Of a stretch of DNA of 38,880 nt, positions 1-7,120 are shown piece after piece. Each line of letters begins with the position of its first letter. The first letter of the stretch is position 1. The DNA comes from a virus. A program made the position numbers and the translations under genes. The DNA is taken from the IMG/VR virus record IMGVR_UViG_3300022594_000012, positions 1-38,880 of that record. One strand, written 5' to 3'. Below the pieces are notes generated by a model. That model was not told where the DNA came from and searched no databases. It saw only the letters and a list, made by a program, of their open reading frames with translations.

Positions 1-108
1 CCACTACCATCAGCACAATCTATGCGTGTAGGTAAGCGTACTAACGTTCACGTACTCGCAGATGGCGCATTTGTTCCACGAGGGTTGTTCACACCAACCC
101 CAAAATAA
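1..108 (+). CDS. C-terminal end of an unknown protein (5' truncated by the window)
   Basis: Frame 1 is open from the first base to a TAA at 106-108 and would give the last 35 residues of a protein, ending GLFTPTPK. The next gene starts 11 bases later, which fits the tight packing of this genome. An internal ATG at 22-24 exists, so a 28-residue peptide is a formal alternative. No domain is recognisable in so short a piece; its place just before lysis genes says little about its role. Confidence 0.45.
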   Translation, partial: PLPSAQSMRVGKRTNVHVLADGAFVPRGLFTPTPK

Positions 109-119
109 TAGCCCCAAAG

Positions 120-368
120 GTGTTTCCTGACAACAACCCAGTTGCGTCAATTCCGTTGTTAGGAGCCGCCTTCCAGGGGCTATCGGATGCGCTAAACGCT
201 TTGGGTAACATCGGAGCAGACCTACCGCCTGCTGTGCGTAAGAAAGCACAGAAGGTAGTAGTGTCAGCAATCATTGTTACACAAGTAGCCACTCAAGCAG
301 CGGCAACAGCAGTAACGTCAGCGGCAGCCGCCTCTGGCTCCACTTCAACACGAAGGAAACAACAATGA
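120..368 (+). CDS. Small Ala-rich protein with one hydrophobic stretch, upstream of endolysin
   Basis: An 82-residue ORF begins with GTG at 120; no ATG is available upstream in frame because stops lie at 33 and 42. The Shine-Dalgarno-like AAAGG touches the GTG, so the true start is uncertain (TTG at 162 is another option). Residues about 43-68 are hydrophobic and alanine-rich (VVVSAIIVTQ and following), and the tail ends in a basic RRKQQ. The stop overlaps the endolysin start as ATGA (365-368), which suggests translational coupling with lysis. The shape would suit a small membrane-associated lysis protein, but the segment is weakly hydrophobic and I do not assign a function. Confidence 0.6.
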   Translation: MFPDNNPVASIPLLGAAFQGLSDALNALGNIGADLPPAVRKKAQKVVVSAIIVTQVATQAAATAVTSAAAASGSTSTRRKQQ

Positions 369-820
369 GAACATTGCAAGAAGCAATCGATATCTATAAA
401 TCATTCGTAGGTAAAACCCGTGCACAACTCGAGGACCCAAAAACTGGTGCTCCTTGGTTGAAGGGCAAGCCTCACAACTACTTTGACTGCGCATCGGGTT
501 TCTCGTACGCATCAGGTATTGGCCGCGACATCTACTCATGCGGTACTTGGGTACAGCACTTCAAGAACGACAAGACTTGGAAGACCACTGGCCTACCAAA
601 GCGTGGCGACGCAGTTATCTTCTCATGGGATGGTCTAGGTATGCGCCCAGACGGTGGTCAACATGACCACATCGGTCTATGCGCTATCGATGCAGAGCCA
701 GGCAAGGACATCTACTACTTGTCGGCTGACTCAACTGACGCTCGTATCGTGGACCTACACCACGTACCGCTAAAGTTTGTGTCGGGCTATGCAACCATTC
801 CTTGGGCACCAGCTAAGTAA
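365..820 (+). CDS. Endolysin, CHAP-type amidase/endopeptidase
   Basis: This 151-residue protein has the layout of a single CHAP (NlpC/P60 superfamily) catalytic domain that cuts peptidoglycan at the end of infection. The likely nucleophile is Cys42 in FDCASGF. The conserved block before the histidine is visible as PKRGDAVIFSWDG (residues 78-90), followed by HDHIGL with His102 as the likely catalytic base. The link region (CGTWVQHFKN, about 59-68) also resembles CHAP endolysins. There is no separate wall-binding domain, so it is short. It is coupled by ATGA to the preceding gene and abuts a small membrane protein gene. Codons are strongly C-ending, as in the capsid gene, suggesting high expression. 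A virion-associated hydrolase is the main alternative. Confidence 0.85.
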   Translation: MRTLQEAIDIYKSFVGKTRAQLEDPKTGAPWLKGKPHNYFDCASGFSYASGIGRDIYSCGTWVQHFKNDKTWKTTGLPKRGDAVIFSWDGLGMRPDGGQHDHIGLCAIDAEPGKDIYYLSADSTDARIVDLHHVPLKFVSGYATIPWAPAK

Positions 821-985
821 ATGAAGTTTCTTAACGACCTTATCGGGCAGATTTGGACACTGCTCGGTATGTTCGTTGCTTGGATTGTCCTAGAAGGCTC
901 TGCTAAGGCAGTAGTCGGATGGTGCATACTTGTATCACTTATCATCTGGATAATTTCTTATCCCTTGCGAAATCACGATGAATAA
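821..985 (+). CDS. 54-residue membrane protein, candidate holin
   Basis: ATG directly follows the endolysin TAA and opens a 54-codon frame ending at TAA 983-985. The protein has two hydrophobic stretches, roughly residues 9-25 (IWTLLGMFVAWIVL) and 31-47 (VVGWCILVSLIIWIISY), with a short polar turn between them and a charged tail RNHDE. A very small two-helix membrane protein next to an endolysin is the classical arrangement for a class II holin, which would form the hole that lets the endolysin reach the wall. The role is inferred from topology and neighbourhood only. Two other small membrane proteins in this window (1430 and 38169) are competing holin candidates. Confidence 0.7.
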   Translation: MKFLNDLIGQIWTLLGMFVAWIVLEGSAKAVVGWCILVSLIIWIISYPLRNHDE

Positions 986-1035
986 GGAATACTAGAAGAG
1001 CACTTGCAAAAATAACCCATTTCGAAAGGAACACT

Positions 1036-1266
1036 ATGTCAGACGACATCACTCCAGAAGTAACCCCAGAGGTTGCTCCAGTAGTTGACGCACCAGTAGT
1101 TGAAGAAGCTCCTGTTGTTGAAGACGCACCAGTTGAGGCTCCAGTTGAAGATGCTCCAGTAGCAGACGACGCTGACCTTGACGACCTATTCGAAGAAGTT
1201 GAAGCTCTTGAGGACGAAATCGATGAACTCGAAGACGAACTCGACGCTGAAGACGACGCTGAGTAA
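1036..1266 (+). CDS. Acidic repeat protein (APVEEAPV repeats plus Glu/Asp coiled coil)
   Basis: A 76-residue, extremely acidic protein with a good ribosome site (GAAAGGAACACT then ATG). Residues about 9-43 are degenerate Pro-Val-Glu/Asp-Ala repeats (VVEEAPV, VVEDAPV, VEAPVEDAPV); residues 46-76 are almost all Asp, Glu, Leu and Ala with heptad-like spacing (LEDEIDELEDELDAEDD), suggesting a helix or coiled coil. The same PVEEAP repeat occurs at the C-terminus of the zinc-ribbon protein at 2513, so the two probably share an origin. No enzyme motif is present. Acidic phage proteins of this kind may act as DNA mimics or bind basic partners, but nothing here proves it. A terminator follows. Confidence 0.8.
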   Translation: MSDDITPEVTPEVAPVVDAPVVEEAPVVEDAPVEAPVEDAPVADDADLDDLFEEVEALEDEIDELEDELDAEDDAE

Positions 1267-1275
1267 TAACTTAAT

Positions 1276-1476
1276 ATGCTAAAGAGAAAGCCCCTGTCCC
1301 CTAACAACCGTAAGCCTAAAAAACTTATTGGTGAGCTTAAGAGGGCGGGGGCTTTTTCTAATGCAAACAGAAATGCCGGTAGAGAGCTGGCAAGTGTAAG
1401 AACTATTTCTGGTAGAGGCCGAAGTGTTGATGGCTCAACAGGCGGACCAACCAGAGTTGGAAAAAAGCTTAGATAA
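1276..1476 (+). CDS. Doubtful small basic ORF overlapping a terminator
   Basis: An ATG-initiated 66-codon frame gives a very basic peptide (MLKRKPLSPNN start, VGKKLR end). It has no visible ribosome site, it contains the whole inverted repeat at 1287-1355 that looks like a terminator, and its last 47 bases overlap the better supported gene at 1430. Basic small proteins are common in this phage, so it cannot be excluded, but it may be a chance frame. Confidence 0.3.
   Translation: MLKRKPLSPNNRKPKKLIGELKRAGAFSNANRNAGRELASVRTISGRGRSVDGSTGGPTRVGKKLR
1287..1357 (+). terminator. Rho-independent terminator with long structured loop
   Basis: AAAGCCCCTGTCC (1287-1299) pairs with GGGCGGGGGCTTT (1343-1355) as a 13-bp stem with G-T wobbles, followed by further T to 1357. 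The 43-base loop holds a second short stem, TAAGC at 1311-1315 with GCTTA at 1335-1339. The stem plus T-run closes the acidic protein gene at 1036-1266. Confidence 0.6.
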
Positions 1477-1822
1477 TATGGACGTACAGATTCTATATTG
1501 GGCTGCCGGAATAGTAACGGTAGGTACCGCACTGGGTATGCTTTGGCGACTTCTAAAGCCAATTTGCAACCGAGTCCACCTTGTCATGGATAATATTGAC
1601 AACTTTATGAGAGATTGGGCGGGAGAACCCGCAGCCCCTGGTCGTTCCGCCGTGCCAGGTGTGATGGAGCGCTTGAACCGTATTGACGGTGAGTTGAAGC
1701 GAAACGGCGGCTCTTCTATGAAAGATGCTTTAAATCGAGTTGAACGGAAACTCGAACAGATTGACGCTAGACTTGATGATGGCGCAAAAAGATTTAACGA
1801 GATAGAGGCAAATATAAAATGA
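1430..1822 (+). CDS. Membrane-anchored coiled-coil protein, possible holin-like
   Basis: The start at ATG 1430 (130 residues) is preferred over GTG 1424 because AGAGG lies 11 bases before it. After a polar N-terminus there is one membrane segment at about residues 23-42 (ILYWAAGIVTVGTALGMLW), a basic flank, then a proline-rich link (GEPAAPGRSAVPG) and a C-terminal coiled coil (LNRVERKLEQIDARLDDG). This one-helix plus coiled-coil plan is common for small actinophage proteins encoded near lysis genes. The stop overlaps the next start as ATGA (1819-1822). Whether it is a holin, a spanin-like helper or something else cannot be told from sequence. Confidence 0.75.
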   Translation: MAQQADQPELEKSLDNMDVQILYWAAGIVTVGTALGMLWRLLKPICNRVHLVMDNIDNFMRDWAGEPAAPGRSAVPGVMERLNRIDGELKRNGGSSMKDALNRVERKLEQIDARLDDGAKRFNEIEANIK

Positions 1823-2445
1823 TTGTTCCTAAATTTAATGAAAAACGAATTGCTAGCCCCGATTCGGTAGCTGACCCAATAGATAAATTGGTTACCCCTA
1901 CTGCAGAAAAAATTGACGCCAAGCGTAAAAAAGATGCCGAGACTATTAATGCACGTATGAAACAAAAACAGGAATTGGCTGAGAGTCAATGGGCTGCAAA
2001 ACAAGAAGCCAAGAAGAAAGCAGTAAATAGCCAAGATAAGGCTGCTAAGTCGTACATAAACAAAGGAAAAAATCTTACTGCTGCTCAAAAAAAGCAAAAT
2101 GAAGCCGCTAAGTCGTATATGTCGTATGACCCAACTAAAGTTTCAGTTAAAGTTAAAAGCACTAGTCGTAAGCCTGCAGCTAAAACTGGAGTTAAAACAA
2201 AAAATCCAGTAAATAGCTCTAAAGTATCTGGTCAGTCTGGTGGTGCGGCTGGTCGTCCAAAGACTAATGCTGGTACTAAGCCAATTAAGCCAAATACACC
2301 GTCTACACCTAAGACAACTGTAAACAAGACTGCTTCAAGAAACGTGCGTGGAGCTACAAAGCCACCTACTGTAAAACCAGTTGCAGCTGTTACAAAGCCT
2401 GCGGGTGTTGGTAGGCGCAAGAATGGCGCACCTAGGTCTAAGTAA
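1819..2445 (+). CDS. Lysine-rich, largely disordered basic protein
   Basis: A 208-residue protein coupled by ATGA to the membrane protein before it. Residues about 30-100 are a charged helical or coiled-coil region (KRKKDAETINARMKQKQEL) with a repeated block: AAKSY occurs twice, as DKAAKSYINKG and NEAAKSYMSYD. Residues 105-208 are low complexity, rich in Lys, Pro, Thr and Ala (TKPIKPNTPSTPKTT), ending in RRKNGAPRSK. Strong positive charge and disorder suggest nucleic-acid or wall/membrane contact, but no known family is recognised. Codons are A/T-ending, unlike the major virion genes, so it is probably a less abundant product. Confidence 0.75.
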   Translation: MIVPKFNEKRIASPDSVADPIDKLVTPTAEKIDAKRKKDAETINARMKQKQELAESQWAAKQEAKKKAVNSQDKAAKSYINKGKNLTAAQKKQNEAAKSYMSYDPTKVSVKVKSTSRKPAAKTGVKTKNPVNSSKVSGQSGGAAGRPKTNAGTKPIKPNTPSTPKTTVNKTASRNVRGATKPPTVKPVAAVTKPAGVGRRKNGAPRSK

Positions 2446-2512
2446 TATTTAGTTTATGCTTTAAATTTAGCAAAAATAAGGCAATCTAATATAAGACCAA
2501 GGAGTTTATATT

Positions 2513-2776
2513 ATGGCTATTTGCGCTAACTGCAGCTCAGACGCACTATACGTATATCAGGTTAATTCTGTATACGGCATCAACTATTGCCAGCGTCACC
2601 TTCCTTCGTTCCTATCTCGTGGCCCACAGCCTAACCTTTTTGCAGCTCCTGTGGATGAGCCAGTAGTAGCTCCTGTTGAGGAAGCTCCAGTAGAAGAAGC
2701 TCCAAAGACTAAGAAGAACAAAACAGTAGATGACTCTACTCCGGTGGCAGAAGACTCAGATGCCACTAATTCGTAA
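2513..2776 (+). CDS. Zinc-ribbon protein with acidic PVEEAP tail
   Basis: A strong AAGGAG lies upstream of the ATG. The first 30 residues hold a likely zinc site: Cys4-x2-Cys7, then Cys26-x2-His29 (ICANC ... YCQRH). Residues 46-62 carry the repeat VVAPVEEAPVEEAP, close to the repeat in the acidic protein at 1036; the tail is disordered and acidic. The protein is 87 residues. Its small ribbon suggests protein or nucleic-acid binding rather than catalysis. The 3' end overlaps the next zinc-ribbon gene by 17 bases. The preceding 67 bases (2446-2512) are A/T-rich and hold the ribosome site but no convincing promoter. Confidence 0.8.
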   Translation: MAICANCSSDALYVYQVNSVYGINYCQRHLPSFLSRGPQPNLFAAPVDEPVVAPVEEAPVEEAPKTKKNKTVDDSTPVAEDSDATNS

Positions 2777-3002
2777 GTTTGCCGTTCAAGGACACGCAGT
2801 CCCAAACGGTTATAGCAGTCCTCGTGGACCGTTTCCGCCTGAGATTTTCGCGCAGAATCCTCGGGCGTATGACGAATCATTTCAATCCGACTCCTTACCT
2901 GAAGCATTTGATGATGTACGTATGTTCAGGTGCAAATATTGCACCGACGTACTTTACGAGGATGAATTAACAACCCATGATTGCAATCAGGAAGAAGAAT
3001 AA
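2760..3002 (+). CDS. Small zinc-binding protein (CxxC...HxC)
   Basis: ATG 2760 gives 80 residues and a 17-base overlap with the previous gene; ATG 2730 would add ten residues but overlaps more. The N-terminal part holds Pro/Gly-rich GHAVPNGYSSPRGPFPPE. The C-terminal part holds Cys58-x2-Cys61 (RCKYC) and His73-x-Cys75 (THDC), a plausible zinc site, followed by an acidic end. It is the second zinc-ribbon-like protein in a row, which suggests that the pair acts together. No further function is recognisable. Confidence 0.7.
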   Translation: MPLIRKFAVQGHAVPNGYSSPRGPFPPEIFAQNPRAYDESFQSDSLPEAFDDVRMFRCKYCTDVLYEDELTTHDCNQEEE

Positions 3003-3004
3003 AA

Positions 3005-3784
3005 ATGAGCCTTGGAAATGGCACTACAGTAAGTGGTCTTGGAGCCACTAACGACGACGCCCACAACGTCGATGACAAAGGTAACGTTCAGATTGACTTC
3101 GTGTGGGGTAACTTCCCACTCGCGCCAAATGATGACCGGACCGATAAACCAATCCTAAACACTGCCTCATATGGCACTAACCTAGATTTCACCCTTGACA
3201 ACCACGTCATTGTTGAAACTGGCTGGAATGGTTACCCACTATACACCCCAAACACTACCGGTTCGGCTGCTGCTGGCTCGTACGTTAACGGTGTAGAGGT
3301 TCCTGGAGCAATTTACCTCCAGTTCCCAGTTATCCTTGGTGACCTAACTGCTGTTGCAGTAGACAACCTAAACGATGCTGGTTACGCATTGGCTAACATC
3401 ACCACTGCTTCTGGTGCGACTAATACTGCTGGTAACATTACCCGCATTAACGCAACTGCTGCTGGTGTAGCTAACGTGTATGCAACTAGCGCTGACAGCC
3501 TATACCCAGTAGGTACCCAGATTACTATCCAGGCTGGTACTCCAGCAGGTAGCAACCCTGTCAACGTTCCAGCAGCCTTCCTTGGCTCATGGTACGTAAC
3601 TGGTAACGGTTCGGGCTATGTAACCATCGCAGGTTCTGGCTTCACTGTTGCTGACAACACCGGTATTAACGCAACTGGTACCCTAAAGGGTAGAACTGGT
3701 TCTATCAAGGCGTACACCCTTGGTGCAGGTACAACTGCAAACCAGACCACTGCTTCAACCATCACCATCACTCCTTGGGCTTAG
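3005..3784 (+). CDS. Probable abundant virion protein (decoration or fibre-like), unknown family
   Basis: ATG 3005 fits the upstream AGGAAGAAG and starts three bases after the previous stop; the 259-residue product has no signal or membrane segment. The N-terminal part contains QIDFVWGNFPLAPNDDR and the middle DFTLDNHVIVETGWNGYP. Residues from about 130 on are beta-rich, full of Gly, Thr and Asn (TITIQAGT, WYVTGNGSGYVTIAG), typical of extracellular phage beta domains. Codons are strongly C-ending (AAC, ACC, TAC, TTC), as in the capsid and tail tube genes, which points to high expression. Its place upstream of packaging genes would suit a head decoration protein. That role is an inference. Confidence 0.75.
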   Translation: MSLGNGTTVSGLGATNDDAHNVDDKGNVQIDFVWGNFPLAPNDDRTDKPILNTASYGTNLDFTLDNHVIVETGWNGYPLYTPNTTGSAAAGSYVNGVEVPGAIYLQFPVILGDLTAVAVDNLNDAGYALANITTASGATNTAGNITRINATAAGVANVYATSADSLYPVGTQITIQAGTPAGSNPVNVPAAFLGSWYVTGNGSGYVTIAGSGFTVADNTGINATGTLKGRTGSIKAYTLGAGTTANQTTASTITITPWA

Positions 3785-3794
3785 TCGATAGATA

Positions 3795-4433
3795 ATGCCT
3801 GACCTCGAGGGAGCGACGCCAACCGGCTATGAAGATGCCGCGGCGTCCTCCCTTGAGAAGGGGTTTATATCAGACGCAGAGTCTAAATCTTTTTACCAAG
3901 AGTTTCCTAACTCTGGTTACTCTCAGCAGTATGACCCAGATGATTATGGCCAACTAGAGGACGCAGAAGCTCCTGCAGCTCTGACTTCTGTACCAACTTC
4001 TTCAACTAACGTTCGTAGGCCTCGCACAGTAGCTGCGGGCTATGACCCACAACGTAAAGTACTAACAGTTATGTTCCGTGATGGAACACTCTACAACTAC
4101 TACAATGTAGAGCCTGGTACTTGGAAGCTTTTTGACAACTCGTATTCAAAGGGCCCTCTTCTAAATCTTTATAATAAGGGTCAATATGACCCTGGAGTTC
4201 TCCTGGTAACTCCACATCAATATGGTCCAGCTGATACTTCAAACGTTAGCTCGGATGTATTGGCAACTATTTATCGTGTTGCGCGTTCAAGCCAATTCCG
4301 ATATGCTTCTAATAAGGGAACAGTGTACCGCACTGCTCAAGGAAAAGCGTATACTGCGCCTAAGTCCAAAGGCGGACGAGCCCCTAAAAATAATCCACCT
4401 GCCTCGAAAGCACATAAGCCCCACACACCTTAA
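3795..4433 (+). CDS. KTSC-domain protein
   Basis: The 212-residue product has an acidic, disordered N-terminus (1-70), then a KTSC-like domain at about 72-126: RTVAAGYDPQRKVLTVMFRDG, then YNYYNVEPGTWKLF and SYSKGPLLN. These match the pattern of the KTSC family (small beta barrel ending in a Ser-containing loop), usually of unknown role. The C-terminal 60 residues are basic and Pro/Lys-rich (KSKGGRAPKNNPP). It sits in a row of small genes before the terminase, so a packaging or head-related role is possible. The domain call is by motif memory, not a search. Confidence 0.7.
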   Translation: MPDLEGATPTGYEDAAASSLEKGFISDAESKSFYQEFPNSGYSQQYDPDDYGQLEDAEAPAALTSVPTSSTNVRRPRTVAAGYDPQRKVLTVMFRDGTLYNYYNVEPGTWKLFDNSYSKGPLLNLYNKGQYDPGVLLVTPHQYGPADTSNVSSDVLATIYRVARSSQFRYASNKGTVYRTAQGKAYTAPKSKGGRAPKNNPPASKAHKPHTP

Positions 4434-4436
4434 ACT

Positions 4437-4763
4437 ATGCCAAAAGTACACAACATCGGGAAACAACACTTTATACAATTTATGCGACTACCTGCTAAGT
4501 GGGGATTAAGGGTCGCAGTAAAAGGCTATACTCAAGAAGTATTAGAGCCATTTAGAACATCTGAGCCATGGATTATACGGTTACCATTTTACCGAGCACT
4601 TATAATAGGTAAGTGGACAGGAACACAGCCCGATGAAGTATCGGCATTAGAGAACGCACTAAGAGGACGGATATTAAACGATGAAGATTTTGACAAAGAA
4701 AAAGGATGGACCCCAGCCAAGTACGAAGATGCAGAAGAGGGTATCTGGGATTGGGACGTCTGA
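4437..4763 (+). CDS. Unknown 108-residue protein before the terminase
   Basis: It starts three bases after the KTSC gene. The N-terminal half is basic and hydrophobic (FMRLPAKWGLRVAVKG), the C-terminal half acidic and rich in Trp (GWTPAKYEDAEEGIWDWDV). No helix-turn-helix is visible, so I cannot call it the small terminase subunit, though the position just upstream of terL is where that gene often lies. No other family is recognised. Confidence 0.7.
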   Translation: MPKVHNIGKQHFIQFMRLPAKWGLRVAVKGYTQEVLEPFRTSEPWIIRLPFYRALIIGKWTGTQPDEVSALENALRGRILNDEDFDKEKGWTPAKYEDAEEGIWDWDV

Positions 4764-4770
4764 CCTAATC

Positions 4771-4926
4771 ATGTGGGCTGAAAATGCCTTGTTTGTGTTG
4801 GGCAAAGAAATTACGCACCACCAGCGTAATAAGAGCATGGACTCTTTACTAGAGGCTGAGCTGGGTGCCGAGGCACTTCTGGCTATTGTGCGTGAGCTAA
4901 AGAAGCGTGCTGAAAATGAGTGGTAA
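4771..4926 (+). CDS. Small helical protein of 51 residues, overlaps terL start
   Basis: The frame extends upstream to ATG 4681, but that would overlap the previous gene by 83 bases; ATG 4771 lies eight bases after the previous stop and is preferred. The peptide is helical and charged (MDSLLEAELGAEALLAIVRELKKR). Its end overlaps the terminase ATG at 4916 by 11 bases, implying coupled translation. It might belong to packaging, but there is no recognisable motif. Confidence 0.6.
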   Translation: MWAENALFVLGKEITHHQRNKSMDSLLEAELGAEALLAIVRELKKRAENEW

Positions 4927-6559
4927 ATTCGAAGACGAAGACCTAGACGATGACTACGAGGATGCCGCCTGGGCCCTAGATGAAGAGGACCAATTTGAGG
5001 AAATTACGCCTCAAATGTACGCTGAGGAAGAGCTTGACGAATTTGAAGAGCTTGACCAAGACGATGACCTCGATGAGTTCTCTCAGGAGTTTGTAGATAA
5101 ACTTATTGATAAGATGATGCAATTTATGGTTGTCCTTGTCGGACATGACCTGCACCCATATCAAAAACCATTGGCTAGACGTATGATGGAATCTATCATC
5201 ATTAACGATGGTGAAGAAATTACAGCCCTAGCTGCACGTCAGTCAGGTAAGTCAGAAACTATTGCTGACACAGTATCTACGCTTATGGTGCTCCTTCCTA
5301 GACTTGCTAAGATTTACCCTGAGCTATTGGGTAAGTATAAAGACGGCTTGATGGTGGGCTTGTTTGCTCCTACTGAGTCACAGGCTGAAACTTTGTTTAG
5401 CCGTACTGTAACCCGACTTAGCTCGGAGCGAGCTTTGGACGTCTTGAGTGACCCAGAAATCGATGATGTTGCTGCCAAGGTTGGTGGTGTTACAAAAATG
5501 ATTCGACTTAAGAAGTCGGGCAGTAGCCTAACAATGATGACTGCTAACCCTAGGGCCAAGATTGAGTCTAAGTCGTTCCACCTTATCGTTATCGATGAGT
5601 GTCAGGAAGCGGATGACTTTATTGTTAACAAGTCAATCTCTCCTATGCGTGCTTACTATGCCGGTACCATGGTTAAGACCGGAACTCCTACAACTAGCAA
5701 GAACAACTTCTATCGTTCCATTCAGCTGAACCGACGTCGACAAACAGGTAAACGTGCTAGACAAAACCACTTTCAATGGGACTGGCGTGACGTTTCAAAA
5801 TATAATGATAACTATAGTCGTTTTATTAAAAAGGAAATGCTTCGCATTGGAGAAGACTCAGATGAATTCCAGATGTCGTACAACTGCAAATGGCTACTTG
5901 AACGCGGAATGTTTGTCACGAGTTCCATCATGGATGAGCTTGGTGACACGTCTCAAGAGCTCGTCAAAGTCTGGCATCAAACCCCTGTTGTGGTCGGAAT
6001 CGACCCTGCTAGAAAGATGGACTCCACTGTTGTCACAGTTGTCTGGGTGGACTGGGACCGTCCCGATGAGTTTGGCTATTTCGACCATCGAGTCTTCAAT
6101 TGGCTTGAAATCCAAGGAGACGACTGGGAAGAACAATACTTCCAAATAGTTAACTTCCTGAGTAACTATGACGTTCTAGCAATTGGTGTAGACGCCAACG
6201 GTGTAGGTGACGTAGTAGCTCAAAGACTTAAAGTTCTGATGCCTCGTGCAGAAGTTATACCATTAACTTCTAGCCAGTCAGAACAGTCTAGTAGGTTTAA
6301 ACACCTACAAGCCCTGATTCAAAGGGAAATGCTTTCATTTCCTGCCCACGCTAAGACTCGTCGCTTGAACCTCTGGAAACGTTTCTACCAGCAAATGATT
6401 GACGCCGAAATCCAATACAAGGGTAATAACTTTACCGTTGCAGCCCCGAGAGAAGCTTATGCTCACGATGACTTTGTTGATAGTTTGGCTATCGCTTGTT
6501 CTCTTACAAAGGAACTAGTAATGCCAACCGTTGAGGTTGGTAGCAATCCTTTTTATTAA
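4916..6559 (+). CDS. terL: Terminase large subunit (packaging ATPase and nuclease)
   Basis: ATG 4916 (547 residues) is chosen over GTG 4907. The first 55 residues are unusually acidic (EDEDLDDDYEDA, EFEELDQDDD). The ATPase domain has Walker A ARQSGKSE at 107-114 and Walker B LIVIDE at 223-228, with Glu228 as catalytic carboxylate, followed by a TGTPTTS coupling motif near 255-261. The RNase H-like nuclease domain shows Asp363 (VGIDPA), Asp426 (GVDANG) and the Asp518/519/522 cluster (HDDFVDS). It cuts concatemeric DNA and pumps it through the portal encoded downstream. Length and order are typical of intact TerL. No small subunit is identified in this window. Confidence 0.95.
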   Translation: MSGKFEDEDLDDDYEDAAWALDEEDQFEEITPQMYAEEELDEFEELDQDDDLDEFSQEFVDKLIDKMMQFMVVLVGHDLHPYQKPLARRMMESIIINDGEEITALAARQSGKSETIADTVSTLMVLLPRLAKIYPELLGKYKDGLMVGLFAPTESQAETLFSRTVTRLSSERALDVLSDPEIDDVAAKVGGVTKMIRLKKSGSSLTMMTANPRAKIESKSFHLIVIDECQEADDFIVNKSISPMRAYYAGTMVKTGTPTTSKNNFYRSIQLNRRRQTGKRARQNHFQWDWRDVSKYNDNYSRFIKKEMLRIGEDSDEFQMSYNCKWLLERGMFVTSSIMDELGDTSQELVKVWHQTPVVVGIDPARKMDSTVVTVVWVDWDRPDEFGYFDHRVFNWLEIQGDDWEEQYFQIVNFLSNYDVLAIGVDANGVGDVVAQRLKVLMPRAEVIPLTSSQSEQSSRFKHLQALIQREMLSFPAHAKTRRLNLWKRFYQQMIDAEIQYKGNNFTVAAPREAYAHDDFVDSLAIACSLTKELVMPTVEVGSNPFY

Positions 6560-6652
6560 AAATTTGAGTTCACACAGAAAAATCCTCTGTAAAGCCCCAA
6601 ACTAGTAGAGGAAATACTCGAGTTTTCCATCCCCATATTTAAGGAGTTCCCC

Positions 6653-7048
6653 ATGGGTATCGCCCCTAACCCAATGTTCCCAGAGCGTGCACCACAAGGC
6701 TATGAAATCAAGCCTACCGGCAATGAAGAGCGCCGTGGCCCACTACGCTTTGAAGAAGGTATTGCGACTGACACTGACGTCCCTACCGACTTCCAGAAGG
6801 GTATCATGAACGGCTTTGCTGCCGCTCCTGGTCGCCCAAACCGCAACGCCCCAGTATGGCAGAAGCCAGCTGCTGAGACTATGTCAGAGCGTGCACACGT
6901 TGGTTCAGCGTCATGGATTGAAGCACCTACATTCTTGGGTGAATTTGCTCACGGTTCGTTCTCACAGAACGCAGAGCAAGTCATTGAAACCAAGGTTGTT
7001 TCAGGTGGCCGCGTCCAGCGTCTAAACCCAACCGTCGTAAACGACTAA
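6653..7048 (+). CDS. Unknown 131-residue protein, probably highly expressed
   Basis: A strong AAGGAG lies upstream of ATG 6653. The product is soluble, rich in Pro, Gly and Asn, with no membrane or coiled-coil segments (GFAAAPGRPNRNAPVWQKP; SWIEAPTFLGEFAHGSF). Codons are C-ending like those of the capsid gene, suggesting abundance, perhaps in the head. It lies between terminase and portal and is followed by a strong hairpin. The 93 bases before it (6560-6652) hold an imperfect TCCTCT/AGAGGA stem and no clear promoter. Function unknown. Confidence 0.75.
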   Translation: MGIAPNPMFPERAPQGYEIKPTGNEERRGPLRFEEGIATDTDVPTDFQKGIMNGFAAAPGRPNRNAPVWQKPAAETMSERAHVGSASWIEAPTFLGEFAHGSFSQNAEQVIETKVVSGGRVQRLNPTVVND

Positions 7049-7063
7049 TTTCGAGTTTAACAA

Positions 7064-7098
7064 CCTAGCCTCACTTTATTTACTAAAGTGAGGTTAGG
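7064..7098 (+). terminator. Perfect 15-bp hairpin between head genes
   Basis: CCTAGCCTCACTTTA (7064-7078) pairs with TAAAGTGAGGTTAGG (7084-7098), with one G-T wobble and a five-base loop TTTAC. No T-run follows directly (AAGTTAATCTTT), so it may be a weak terminator or an mRNA 3'-end stabiliser for the gene at 6653. Confidence 0.55.
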
Positions 7099-7120
7099 AA
7101 GTTAATCTTTGAGGAGCAAA

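Noticed and set aside
942-1562. Long - strand ORF with runs of Ser
   Set aside because: It is the reverse reading of the acidic repeat gene at 1036 and neighbours; the Ser runs come from GAA/GAC-rich codons, and it has no ribosome site.
4681-4926. Longer form of the small gene before terL, starting at ATG 4681
   Set aside because: It would overlap the previous gene by 83 bases without a ribosome site; ATG 4771 fits the gene spacing better.
4437-4926. Small terminase subunit
   Set aside because: The two small genes before terL have no visible helix-turn-helix or other small-terminase feature, so the label would rest on position alone.
5754-6149. 131-codon + strand ORF within the terminase gene
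   Set aside because: It lies fully inside the nuclease part of terL in another frame, with low-complexity composition and no ribosome site.
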